Positions 1 to 8,483 of a stretch of 64,000 nt of DNA are shown here, piece by piece. The notes beneath the pieces were generated by a model. That model was given only the letters and a program-made list of their open reading frames with translations. It had not been told where the DNA came from and made no database searches. The stretch covers positions 434,001 through 498,000 of the forward strand of contig NZ_CP140772.1 in NCBI RefSeq assembly GCF_037893185.1, in the 5' to 3' direction. Source of the stretch: Chitinophaga sp. 180180018-3 (GTDB lineage: Bacteria; Bacteroidota; Bacteroidia; Chitinophagales; Chitinophagaceae). The first letter of the stretch is position 1. Every line of letters begins with the position of its first letter. The position numbers and the translations under genes were made by a program.

Positions 1-1016
1 AGCTGGTGTATCATTATTTCCGTTTAGGGCAGTGGGGACAAGCATTGCCGGTGAGAGAAAGAGTGATAGCCGGAACATTCCTGTGTGAAGCCGTTTCCAG
101 CGATTTCCTGGCTGCTGTTAAACCCGAATGGAATCAGCAGATCGGGCAACCACTTTCAGAAAAGAAAGCATTACTGCCTGTATCGTTGCAGGCTGCCGAC
201 CTTTTCCCCTGGCAGGATGAGCTCTCTGAAAATATTGATGGGGAGGCATTTGCAGGTGCTGTGCTGAAACAGCCACACCTGTTTATTCGCGTACGGAATA
301 ATAAGCTCGACAAAGTACGGTTGTTACTCGATCAGGCCGGAATATCCTATGAGGTGGACGACAATCGGGCTACGGTGGCGCTTCCCAACGGCACTAAAAT
401 AGAAACGATTATTACAGAGAGAAGCTGGTATGAAATACAGGATGCTTCCAGTCAGCAAACAGGTATGCTGTTTCACCCGGCCAGCCATCAGCGCTGGTGG
501 GACTGCTGTGCTGCCAGTGGAGGGAAATCCATTCTGTTGAAAGACCAACAACCCGATATACAGCTGTTGGTATCTGATGTAAGAAGATCGATTATTGAAA
601 ACCTGCAGCAACGTTTTGCAACAGCAGGTATAAAAAATTACGACGCCCGTGTAGCAGATCTTACCTCTGTTAATCTCTCTGAAACCATGCGTGGCCGGCA
701 ATTCGACGGTATTATCCTCGATGCGCCCTGCAGTGGTTCAGGTACCTGGGGCCGCACTCCCGAAAGCATCTCTTTCTTTCATAAAAATGAAATAACAAAA
801 TATCAGCAGTTACAAAAGCGTATATCCGATAGCGTTATACCTTTCGTGAAGAAAGGAGGAAGTCTTATTTATATTACCTGTTCGGTATTCCGGCAGGAGA
901 ATGAAGAAGTGGTTAGCTTTATTGAAGAAAATAGTGATTTAAGAAGACAGGAAGGTGGTGTAATTCGCGGCTACGATCACGGTGCGGATACGATGTATGC
1001 GGTGAGGCTTTCATAA
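1..1016 (+). CDS. RNA cytosine-C5 methyltransferase (NOL1/NOP2/Sun, RsmB-like), 5' end outside window
   Basis: S-adenosylmethionine-dependent methyltransferase that makes 5-methylcytosine in rRNA or tRNA, acting in the cytoplasm. Two family signatures are visible: motif IV as DAPCSGSGTWGR and motif VI as YITCSVFRQENEE. The cysteines after Pro and Thr are the two catalytic or assisting cysteines of this family. The N-terminal part resembles the NusB/RNA-binding lead of RsmB-like proteins. The frame stays open to the left edge (the codon before the GTG at 6 is CTG), so GTG is probably not the real start and the gene begins upstream of the window. The exact RNA target cannot be read from sequence. 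Family assignment is firm; the 16S C967-type role is only a guess. Confidence 0.88.
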   Translation, partial: LVYHYFRLGQWGQALPVRERVIAGTFLCEAVSSDFLAAVKPEWNQQIGQPLSEKKALLPVSLQAADLFPWQDELSENIDGEAFAGAVLKQPHLFIRVRNNKLDKVRLLLDQAGISYEVDDNRATVALPNGTKIETIITERSWYEIQDASSQQTGMLFHPASHQRWWDCCAASGGKSILLKDQQPDIQLLVSDVRRSIIENLQQRFATAGIKNYDARVADLTSVNLSETMRGRQFDGIILDAPCSGSGTWGRTPESISFFHKNEITKYQQLQKRISDSVIPFVKKGGSLIYITCSVFRQENEEVVSFIEENSDLRRQEGGVIRGYDHGADTMYAVRLS

Positions 1017-1134
1017 GTCAGAGGTCTTTATTAGTTTTAGGCGGAGCAATGGATATCCGGAAGATGTAAATACCGTGTATCAACCATATCGCCAACGAGG
1101 GCGCTGTGCAATTCGTTAAACATAAACTTAATTT

Positions 1135-2502
1135 ATGAAAGTGAACAGATCAATACCTATGTTATTGGGTATGCTTGCGTTATTCGGATCCAACGTACAT
1201 GCACAGTCAGCAAAGCAAAAACCCAATGTAATTCTGATTTACTCCGATGACCAGGGATGGGCCGACATGGGCGCATATGGCTCCAAAGACCTGTATACAC
1301 CTGTGCTCGACAGTCTTGCTCACAGCGGGGTAAGGTTCACGCAATTCTACGCAGCATCTCCCATATGTTCTCCATCGAGGGCATCACTGCTCACGGGCAG
1401 GTATCCGCAGCGGGCCGGATTGCCGGAGATGGCCTCCTCTCAAAAGGGAGTAGAAGGGATGCCCGGCGCGCAGTATACAATGGGGGAGCTGTTCCGTGAT
1501 GCCGGCTATCAGACAGCACATATCGGCAAATGGCATGTGGGATATACTCCCGAAACGATGCCGAATGCACAGGGATTCAACTACTCCTTTGGCTTTATGG
1601 GAGGTTGTATTGATAACTACTCGCATTATTTTTACTGGAACGGTCCTAACCGCCATGACCTCTGGCGCAACGGCCAGGAAGTATATGAATCGGGTTCCTT
1701 CTTTCCTGATCTGATGGTCAGAGAGGCCGGCCAGTTCATGGAAAATAACCGGAACAAACCCTTCTTTTTGTACTTCGCGATTAACATCCCGCATTATCCG
1801 TTACAGGGAGAGAAAAAATGGCTGGATTATTACCGGAACAAGGGCGTAGCTTCGCCCAGGGATCAATATGCCGCCTTTGTATCCACCATGGATGAGAAGA
1901 TCGGGGCGCTGATGGCTAAGCTGAAAGCATTGGGGCTGGCAGATAATACGATCGTTATTTTTCAGCCGGATCAGGGCTTTTCTACTGAAGACCGTACGTT
2001 TGGAGGAGGTGGTTCCGCCGGTATATACAGAGGGTCCAAATACAGCCTTTTTGAAGGCGGTACCCGGGTGCCCGCATTGATCAGCTGGACCGGCAACATC
2101 CCCCGCAACGAAGTACGCGACCAGCTGGCAGCGAATATCGACTGGTTCCCTACACTGGCTGAACTTTGCGGCATTACATTGCCCAACAGAAAAATAGACG
2201 GCAGGAGCTTAGCAGACGTTATTAAACACGGCAATCGTCCGTCTCCCCATAATAATACCTTTTACTGGAAAAGCGGCGGAACCGCCGACAATCCTCAATG
2301 GGCAGTACGCGACGGCGAATGGAAGTTGCTGCATAACCCTGCACAGGCGGCCAAACAGGAACTGGATGAAAACGGCTTTTTCCTGGTAAATCTTAGTGAA
2401 GATCCATCAGAAAAGAAAAATATTGCAAAGCAACATCCTGATATCGTGAAAAAACTGACGAAGCTTTATGAGGTCTGGAACGAAGAAGTAAAACAACAGT
2501 AA
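1135..2502 (+). CDS. secreted sulfatase (type I, formylglycine-dependent)
   Basis: Hydrolyses sulfate esters, probably on a sulfated glycan, in the periplasm or outside the cell. The 455-residue protein starts with a signal peptide (hydrophobic stretch, then HAQS near residue 24). An early SDDQGW carries the metal-binding Asp pair at residues 38-39. The sulfatase signature CSPSRASLLTGR begins at Cys78, the residue expected to be converted to formylglycine, so an FGE-type maturase is needed; none is in the window. HIGKWH follows further on. Length is typical for the family. It lies 1.4 kb from the uronate catabolism genes but is separated from them by mnmA on the other strand, so a link to polyuronate use is plausible but unproven. 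Substrate unknown. Confidence 0.93.
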   Translation: MKVNRSIPMLLGMLALFGSNVHAQSAKQKPNVILIYSDDQGWADMGAYGSKDLYTPVLDSLAHSGVRFTQFYAASPICSPSRASLLTGRYPQRAGLPEMASSQKGVEGMPGAQYTMGELFRDAGYQTAHIGKWHVGYTPETMPNAQGFNYSFGFMGGCIDNYSHYFYWNGPNRHDLWRNGQEVYESGSFFPDLMVREAGQFMENNRNKPFFLYFAINIPHYPLQGEKKWLDYYRNKGVASPRDQYAAFVSTMDEKIGALMAKLKALGLADNTIVIFQPDQGFSTEDRTFGGGGSAGIYRGSKYSLFEGGTRVPALISWTGNIPRNEVRDQLAANIDWFPTLAELCGITLPNRKIDGRSLADVIKHGNRPSPHNNTFYWKSGGTADNPQWAVRDGEWKLLHNPAQAAKQELDENGFFLVNLSEDPSEKKNIAKQHPDIVKKLTKLYEVWNEEVKQQ

Positions 2503-2587
2503 GAATTACGAATAATAGCGAAGACCTAAGCGGATAATATCTACCTACAATAGTATCCGCTTAGGTCTTCGCTATTATTCGTAATTC
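2503..2587. terminator. perfect 34-bp inverted repeat, bidirectional terminator candidate
   Basis: Arms at 2503-2536 and 2554-2587 are exact reverse complements over 34 nt, with a 17-nt loop. It fills the gap between the convergent sulfatase and mnmA genes: one base separates the sulfatase stop from the left arm and seven bases separate the right arm from the mnmA stop. There is no strong T-run. A short AT-rich word (GTAATTC) is repeated directly after the right arm. A role in ending both transcripts is inferred from position. Confidence 0.75.
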
Positions 2588-2594
2588 GTAATTC

Positions 2595-3692
2595 TCAATT
2601 TCCTCTCTGTATAATCCCTCCTCCAATCACATCATCGCCTTCATAGAAAACTGCTGACTGACCGGGAGCTATTCCTTTTACGTTTTCGTAGAAATCTACT
2701 TTTACCAGGCCGTTTTCATTATACAGGTTGCTCAATGCGCCTTTGTCTTTGTAACGGATTTTGGTGACGGCTTCCATTCCTTCAGGAATGAAATCGTATT
2801 TGCCCATATTGATGCCGCCTACAAACATACGGTTCCTTTGCAGGTCATTTTCGCTGCCTAATACTACGGTATTGGTTTCAGGGATGATCTCGGTCACAAA
2901 CACCGGCCGGCCCAGGGCAATATCCAGCCCTTTACGCTGACCAACCGTGTAGAAGGGATATCCTTTATGCTGGCCTACGATTGTACCGTCTGTCAGTACG
3001 AAATTGCCGCCGTTTACCCTTTCTTCCAGTCCATCTACTTTTCTCTTCAGAAAACCACGGTAGTCGTTGTCGGGCACAAAGCATATTTCATAGCTTTCTG
3101 CCTTTTTAGCCAGTTCCGGGTAGCCGAAATCGAACGCCATCTGGCGGATTTCAGTTTTACGGTATTGGCCCAAAGGGAGTATAGTGCGGGCGAGTACATC
3201 CTGTTGTATGCCCCAGAGTACGTAGCTCTGGTCTTTGGTGTCATCGAGTCCTTTACTGATCACGTAACGGCCGTTCTCATGCTGGCGGATATTAGCGTAG
3301 TGGCCGGTAGCAATAAACTGGCAGTCCATTGCATCAGCCCGCTTCATCAGGGCACGCCATTTTATATGGGTATTGCAGAGTACGCAAGGGTTGGGAGTGC
3401 GACCAGCAATATATTCCTCGACAAAGTTATTCACTACAAAATCACCGAATTCATCGCGGATATCCAGCACAAAGTGCGGAAATCCGTGGTGCACCGCTGC
3501 AGCGCGGGCGTCGTTAAAAGAATCCAGATTACAGCAGCCGGTTTCCTTTTTACTGGAGCCGGCAGACGCATAATCCCAGGTTTTCATGGTGATACCCACC
3601 ACTTCATACCCCTGTTCATTCAGCATCAGCGCCGTAACAGTACTGTCTATACCACCACTCATGGCTACCAGTACCTTTCCATGCTTGCTCAT
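2595..3692 (-). CDS. mnmA: tRNA-specific 2-thiouridylase MnmA
   Basis: Thiolates uridine 34 of tRNA-Lys, -Glu and -Gln, using ATP and sulfur relayed from a cysteine desulfurase; cytoplasmic. The N-terminus has the PP-loop ATP-binding motif SGGIDST. The first catalytic cysteine lies in NPCVLCN and the second in EICFVPD, as in the family. I chose the ATG at 3692 (protein MSKHGKVLV..., 365 residues). A longer frame reaches 3743, but its first 17 codons read like untranslated leader and the family begins just before the PP-loop. The gene is monocistronic, convergent with the sulfatase, and shares its terminator-like hairpin. Housekeeping gene, high confidence. Confidence 0.96.
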   Translation of the reverse strand: MSKHGKVLVAMSGGIDSTVTALMLNEQGYEVVGITMKTWDYASAGSSKKETGCCNLDSFNDARAAAVHHGFPHFVLDIRDEFGDFVVNNFVEEYIAGRTPNPCVLCNTHIKWRALMKRADAMDCQFIATGHYANIRQHENGRYVISKGLDDTKDQSYVLWGIQQDVLARTILPLGQYRKTEIRQMAFDFGYPELAKKAESYEICFVPDNDYRGFLKRKVDGLEERVNGGNFVLTDGTIVGQHKGYPFYTVGQRKGLDIALGRPVFVTEIIPETNTVVLGSENDLQRNRMFVGGINMGKYDFIPEGMEAVTKIRYKDKGALSNLYNENGLVKVDFYENVKGIAPGQSAVFYEGDDVIGGGIIQRGN

Positions 3693-3822
3693 TTTTGAAA
3701 AATTTAAGAAGGCAAAATTACTGAAATTTAAGCCAACAGGCATCCGGCACCTATTGATACTGACAATATAATGATTGAGGCAGCCTATATCAGTAATATC
3801 ATTTTGCCATCTTTCAGGAATA

Positions 3823-3853
3823 TTTGACCAGACGCTATAATTTCTTAAATGTG
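3823..3853 (+). promoter_or_regulatory. predicted Bacteroidota-type promoter of the uxaB operon
   Basis: TTTG at 3823-3826 and TAAATGTG at 3846-3853 are separated by 19 bp. They match the Bacteroidota -33/-7 pattern TTTG/TAnnTTTG with one mismatch in the -7 box. The site lies about 50 bp upstream of the uxaB start. Only the boxes are seen; activity is inferred. I found no copy of the LacI-type palindrome here. Confidence 0.45.
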
Positions 3854-3900
3854 AATAATATATTTATTAGTTTTAGCCACGTTATTGGTATAAATTCATC

Positions 3901-5400
3901 ATGATGCTACCTATATTGAATAAAGATTTTGTATTAAAGCATAGAGATTCCGGCGTTAATGAGAAAATTTTCACTTTTCCGGAAAAAATACTCCAATTCG
4001 GTACCGGCGTATTGTTACGCGGACTGGTGGATTACCTGGTAGATAAGGCTAATAAACAGGGCATCTACGAAGGAAGGATCGTGGTGATCAAGTCTACAGA
4101 TGGCGAAACTACCGAGTTTTCCAGCCAGGATAACCTGTATACCACGCATATCAAAGGCATTGCCCAGGGAGAGCTGGTGGATAATGTACTGGTAAATGCT
4201 GCTATTAGCCGGGTTTTGCAATCGAATGCAAGTTGGCGGGAAATTCTTGAAACGGTGCACCAGCCTGAAATACAGACGATCGTTTCCAACACCACAGAAG
4301 TAGGGATTCAATATGTTCCTGAAAAAATTGCCGCCGGGGTGCCGGCATCCTTTCCCGGGAAGCTGCTGGCCTTGCTATGGGAGCGTTTTTCGTTCTTCAA
4401 AGGCGCGCCAGATACCGGTTTTGTAATTGTACCTACCGAGCTGGTGGTGGATAACGGAAGGTTATTGAAAGACATCGTACTACAGCTGGCTGATTTCAAC
4501 GGGCTGCCGGCAGATTTTATCAGCTGGTTGCATAGTGAAAATCATTTTTGTAACTCGCTGGTGGATAGAATCGTACCAGGAAAACCCCGAAATCTTCCGG
4601 AAATTGAGCAAAAAGCGGGTTATTCGGATAGGTTATGGATAGAAGTAGAACCTTACCTGTTATGGGCAATAGAGGGAGATGAGCGGGTGAAACGGGTATT
4701 ATCTTTTCATCAGGCAGATGAGCGCATGCTCATAGCGCCGAGTATCACCCCTTACCGCGAGCAGAAGCTCCGGTTGCTGAATGGCAGCCATACTGCAGCT
4801 GTACCGCTGGGATTTCTTGGCGGGCTCAATACAGTATATGAATGCATGCAGGACGATTATATGAGCCATTTCTTCCGCGAAGCAGTGCTGAGGGAGATAC
4901 TGCCAACCATTGAAGAAACGTGTCCGACCGCCCCGGCTTTTGCGCGGGATGTGCTGGACCGCTTCGCTAATCCGTTCATCGCCCACAAGCTGATCAGCAT
5001 TACATTCCAGGAGAGCTCTAAAATGAACGCCCGTAATGTACGTACGCTGGTACGCTACCACGATAAATTCAACACATTACCACCGCATCTGTGCCTGGGA
5101 TTTGCCGCTATGCTGTTGTTCCTGCGACCGGAAAGAGTAGCGGACGGGAAATATTATGGCAGCCGGAACGGGGAAGAATACCAGATCACCGACGATAATG
5201 CCCCACTGTTTGCCAATTGGTGGAACGAGCGGGGTGCTGATCTGGCCGGAATGGTAACCGGCATCTGTTCCGATAGCCGGCTTTGGGAAACAGACCTGAC
5301 TACTATTCCCGGATTCGCGGCGCAGGTGACGCACCTGCTTGCAGCCCTGAAAGAGAAAGGTGTACCAGCATTTATTCAATCGCAGCTTCAGAAAAATTAA
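3901..5400 (+). CDS. uxaB: tagaturonate reductase (altronate oxidoreductase)
   Basis: NAD(H)-dependent reduction of D-tagaturonate to D-altronate, the second step of the galacturonate branch; cytoplasmic. The 499-residue protein belongs to the mannitol dehydrogenase superfamily. An N-terminal nucleotide-binding region starts with LQFGTGVLLRG, and the C-terminal half carries the family core around RKLRLLNGSHTA-like sequence (here QKLRLLNGSHTA) with the catalytic Lys. It is the first gene of uxaB-uxaC-kdgK-eda-exuT. The presence of altronate dehydratase (uxaA) and absence of mannonate genes in the window favour UxaB over the related fructuronate reductase. ATG at 3901 is followed at once by a second ATG, and either could be used. 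Confidence 0.92.
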   Translation: MMLPILNKDFVLKHRDSGVNEKIFTFPEKILQFGTGVLLRGLVDYLVDKANKQGIYEGRIVVIKSTDGETTEFSSQDNLYTTHIKGIAQGELVDNVLVNAAISRVLQSNASWREILETVHQPEIQTIVSNTTEVGIQYVPEKIAAGVPASFPGKLLALLWERFSFFKGAPDTGFVIVPTELVVDNGRLLKDIVLQLADFNGLPADFISWLHSENHFCNSLVDRIVPGKPRNLPEIEQKAGYSDRLWIEVEPYLLWAIEGDERVKRVLSFHQADERMLIAPSITPYREQKLRLLNGSHTAAVPLGFLGGLNTVYECMQDDYMSHFFREAVLREILPTIEETCPTAPAFARDVLDRFANPFIAHKLISITFQESSKMNARNVRTLVRYHDKFNTLPPHLCLGFAAMLLFLRPERVADGKYYGSRNGEEYQITDDNAPLFANWWNERGADLAGMVTGICSDSRLWETDLTTIPGFAAQVTHLLAALKEKGVPAFIQSQLQKN

Positions 5401-5407
5401 TCATGTT

Positions 5408-6802
5408 ATGAAGGAGTTCTTATCAGAAGATTTTTTGCTACAAACTGCAACGGCTAAACGATTATATTTCGACTATGCGGCATCTATGCCCGTGATAGAT
5501 TATCATAATCATCTGCCACCGGACGACATTGCCGCGAATAAAACGTTCGCCAGTCTTTACGAAATCTGGCTGAAGGGAGATCATTACAAGTGGGGGGCCA
5601 TGCGGGCTAACGGAGTGCCGGAAGAATTCATCACGGGGGCAACTGACGATTTCGCCAAGTTCCGTCATTGGGCAGCTACAACGCCCTATACTATGCGTAA
5701 TCCGCTTTATCACTGGACGCATATGGAGCTGAAGAACCCATTCGGCATTACTGATTTGCTCAATGAACAAACAGCAGAAAAAATTTACCAGGAATGTAAC
5801 GCGCAACTGCCCGGGCTTAGCACACAGGCCCTGTTGAAGCATTATAAAGTGGATTGCCTGTGTACAACAGATGATCCTGTGGATTCCCTGGAACATCATA
5901 AAGCGATCGCACAACATCCTTTTGGCACGCGGGTGTTACCAACATTCCGGCCCGACAGGGCCATGGCCGTGGATAACCCGGATGCTTTCAACAGCTTTGT
6001 GGATAAACTGGCAGAGGTAACCAATACAGAGATCAGGCAATACGATGATCTGTTAGCTGCGCTGAAAAGCAGGCATACCTATTTCCATGAAACAGGAGGC
6101 CGGTTAAGCGATCATGGATTGAATACTTTTTATTTTACGCCGGCGAGCCAGCGGGAACTGGAAACCATTTTCCGTAATGCCCGCAGCCGTGAGGCGGTTA
6201 CATCGCATGAGAATGCGCAGTTCAAGACAGCCGTATTGCTGGAAATTTGCAAGTGGAATCATGAGCGGGGCTGGGCGCAGCAGTTTCATGTGGGCGCGAT
6301 CCGTAACAATAACTCCCGTTTGTTGCGCCGACTCGGAGCAGATGCCGGCGTAGATTCCATTGGCGACTGGCAGGTGGCTGAAGCCATGAGCCGTTTCTTC
6401 GATGCGCTGGATAAGAACGATCAGCTGGCCAAAACGATTGTGTATAATCTGAATCCCGCTTATAACGAAGTCTTTGCCACGATGGCGGGTAATTTCCAGG
6501 ATGGATCTGTTGCAGGTAAAATGCAGTTTGGATCCGGCTGGTGGTTCCTTGATCAGAAAGACGGCATGGAAAAGCAGATGAACGCACTTAGCAACATGGG
6601 CTTGCTGAGCCGTTTTGTAGGTATGTTAACTGATTCCAGAAGTTTCCTTTCTTATTCCCGGCATGAATATTTTCGCCGTATTTTGTGTAATCTCATCGGT
6701 AATGATGTAGAACAGGGAGAATTGCCGAATGATATTGCCTGGTTGGGAAAGATGGTACAGGACATATGTTACAATAACGCAAAAGCATACTTTGGATTTT
6801 AA
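5408..6802 (+). CDS. uxaC: glucuronate/galacturonate isomerase (uronate isomerase)
   Basis: Isomerises D-glucuronate to D-fructuronate and D-galacturonate to D-tagaturonate, the entry step of the hexuronate pathway. The 464-residue protein belongs to the amidohydrolase fold. The metal-site HNHL motif is visible in DYHNHLPP near residue 31, and a later FHVGAIRNNNSR segment is typical of UxaC. I chose the ATG at 5408 (MKEFLSEDFLL), which fits the family N-terminus; a frame start at 5360 would lie inside uxaB. It begins 7 bp after the uxaB stop and its stop overlaps the kdgK start by one base, so translation is probably coupled. Confidence 0.95.
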   Translation: MKEFLSEDFLLQTATAKRLYFDYAASMPVIDYHNHLPPDDIAANKTFASLYEIWLKGDHYKWGAMRANGVPEEFITGATDDFAKFRHWAATTPYTMRNPLYHWTHMELKNPFGITDLLNEQTAEKIYQECNAQLPGLSTQALLKHYKVDCLCTTDDPVDSLEHHKAIAQHPFGTRVLPTFRPDRAMAVDNPDAFNSFVDKLAEVTNTEIRQYDDLLAALKSRHTYFHETGGRLSDHGLNTFYFTPASQRELETIFRNARSREAVTSHENAQFKTAVLLEICKWNHERGWAQQFHVGAIRNNNSRLLRRLGADAGVDSIGDWQVAEAMSRFFDALDKNDQLAKTIVYNLNPAYNEVFATMAGNFQDGSVAGKMQFGSGWWFLDQKDGMEKQMNALSNMGLLSRFVGMLTDSRSFLSYSRHEYFRRILCNLIGNDVEQGELPNDIAWLGKMVQDICYNNAKAYFGF

Positions 6803-7785
6803 TGAAGCCGGTAAAAGTTATCACATTTGGGGAAATATTATTGCGCGTGTCGCCGCAACTGGCACAGCAAACCGCCGCTGTTTATGTAGGTGGCGCAGAA
6901 GCCAATGTAGCAGCCGCATTAGCCCGCTGGGGCACGCCAGTAGCCTATATTAGCAAAGTACCTGAAAATGGGTTGTCGACCGATGTATTGCAGCAGTTGA
7001 GCAATATTGGCGTACATACGGACCGGGTGCTCCGTGGAGGAAACCGGATCGGGTTGTATTACCTGGCGCAGGGCAGTGACCTGAAACATGCAGAAGTGAT
7101 ATACGACAGGGCCGGTTCTTCTTTTAGCGGCATAGTACCCGGAACAGTTAACTGGGATGAGTTGCTGGAGGGTGCGAACTGGTTTCACTGGAGTGCCATT
7201 ACACCGGCGTTAAACCAGGATGCAGCCGATGTTTGCCAGGAAGTGTTGCAGGCAGCTTCCCGCAGAGGCATGACCATTTCCACCGATCTGAATTTCCGCA
7301 GTAAACTGTGGCAGTACGGTAAAAAGCCGGCACAGGTAATGCCTGAGCTGGTGCAATACTGCGACGTGGTAATGGGAAATATCTGGGCGGTGAATAACAT
7401 GCTGGATATAGCGCTGGACACCGATGCGCTGGCAGAGGATACAAAGGCCTCTTATATCAGGGCAGCAGAGAAAATTGCAGCAGATATAACGGCAACGTAT
7501 AAACGCTGTAAACGAATAGCATTTACTTTTCGCTTCAGCCACGTCTACTACACGTTTTATTATCATAACGGACAGGTATCCATATCAAAGGAATATGAGG
7601 TAGGAAACGTAGTAGATCGTGTGGGTAGTGGCGATTGTTTCATGGCCGGGCTTATCCACGGGCAGTTGCAGGAAAAGAATGATCAGCAGATCATTGATTT
7701 TGCAGCGGCCGCCGCTTATTCCAAGTTCTTTGTAAAAGGAGATTTCAATACCACATCAGCAGAAGACATTATTAAACTTATATAG
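6802..7785 (+). CDS. kdgK: 2-keto-3-deoxygluconate kinase (PfkB family)
   Basis: Phosphorylates KDG at O6 to give KDPG, where the hexuronate and the unsaturated-uronate (KduI/KduD) branches meet. The 327-residue PfkB/ribokinase-type protein has an N-terminal GGAEANVAAALARWG stretch that binds sugar, and a C-terminal DRVGSGDCFMAG motif that contains the catalytic Asp and the anion hole. The start codon overlaps the uxaC stop (TAATG). Only 2 bp separate its stop from eda, so the operon is tightly packed. The PfkB family is broad; the KDG assignment rests on both sequence character and position beside eda and uxaC. Confidence 0.92.
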   Translation: MKPVKVITFGEILLRVSPQLAQQTAAVYVGGAEANVAAALARWGTPVAYISKVPENGLSTDVLQQLSNIGVHTDRVLRGGNRIGLYYLAQGSDLKHAEVIYDRAGSSFSGIVPGTVNWDELLEGANWFHWSAITPALNQDAADVCQEVLQAASRRGMTISTDLNFRSKLWQYGKKPAQVMPELVQYCDVVMGNIWAVNNMLDIALDTDALAEDTKASYIRAAEKIAADITATYKRCKRIAFTFRFSHVYYTFYYHNGQVSISKEYEVGNVVDRVGSGDCFMAGLIHGQLQEKNDQQIIDFAAAAAYSKFFVKGDFNTTSAEDIIKLI

Positions 7786-7787
7786 AT

Positions 7788-8450
7788 ATGGCACCAGCAG
7801 CCGAGACAATTATAGCAGCATTTGAGCAAAGCGGGATCATTCCTGTTTTCTATCACGATGATCCGGAAGTATGCCTGGAAGTGTTGCAGGCATGCTATCA
7901 GGGAGGGTTACGGGTATTTGAGTTTACCAGCCGGGGTGAAAATGCGCGTAAGAATTTTGCCCTGTTGAAGGAAAAGAAGATGGCAACCATGCCTGATCTT
8001 TTTCTGGGAATAGGTACGATTAAAAATGCAGCGGATGCAGCGGCTTATACTGAATTGGGAGCCGACTTTATCGTTTGCCCGATCACTGATCCGGAAACGG
8101 CTGCTTATTGTCATTCCGCCAATATCATGTGGATACCGGGCTGCATGTCGCCCACAGAGATTTCCGTGGCAGAAAAGAACGGGGCGAAACTCGTGAAACT
8201 CTTCCCTGGCAATGTATTGGGACCAGCATATGTAAGAGCCATCAAACCGCTTTTCCCTCACCTGAAATTCATGCCTACCGGTGGGGTAGAACCTACGCAG
8301 ATTAGTATGGACGCCTGGTTTGATGCAGGCGTGGTTTGCGTGGGAATGGGCTCTAATCTGCTGGCAAAATCAGTCATCGATAGCAGGCAATGGGGACCGC
8401 TGAAAGAGAAAATAATGCAAACGTTTGCAGTTTTCAAAGCGTTGAAGTAA
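7788..8450 (+). CDS. eda: 2-keto-3-deoxy-6-phosphogluconate (KDPG) aldolase
   Basis: Class I aldolase that cleaves KDPG to pyruvate and glyceraldehyde 3-phosphate, the last step of the pathway. The 220-residue protein has the Schiff-base lysine in KLVKLFPGN and the phosphate-binding PTGGVEPT stretch, both standard for the KDPG/KHG aldolase family. It lies 2 bp after kdgK. A 14-bp LacI-type palindrome sits inside its last codons at 8416-8429, so the end of this gene doubles as regulatory DNA for exuT. Confidence 0.95.
   Translation: MAPAAETIIAAFEQSGIIPVFYHDDPEVCLEVLQACYQGGLRVFEFTSRGENARKNFALLKEKKMATMPDLFLGIGTIKNAADAAAYTELGADFIVCPITDPETAAYCHSANIMWIPGCMSPTEISVAEKNGAKLVKLFPGNVLGPAYVRAIKPLFPHLKFMPTGGVEPTQISMDAWFDAGVVCVGMGSNLLAKSVIDSRQWGPLKEKIMQTFAVFKALK
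8416..8429. promoter_or_regulatory. LacI-type operator inside the 3' end of eda
   Basis: Perfect palindrome TGCAAACGTTTGCA, of the CpG-centred type bound by LacI-family proteins. It lies 54 bp before the exuT start. The same 14-mer occurs before kduI, and a one-base variant lies between uxaA and the lyase gene. It suggests that exuT has its own regulated start besides read-through from uxaB. Binding by the LacI protein at 17818 is inferred. Confidence 0.75.
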
Positions 8451-8483
8451 CTTATACACTTTATCAATTCCAAATAAACCATA

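Noticed and set aside
2967..3698. Open frame of 243 codons on the + strand
   Set aside because: Antisense to mnmA, whose catalytic motifs are intact.
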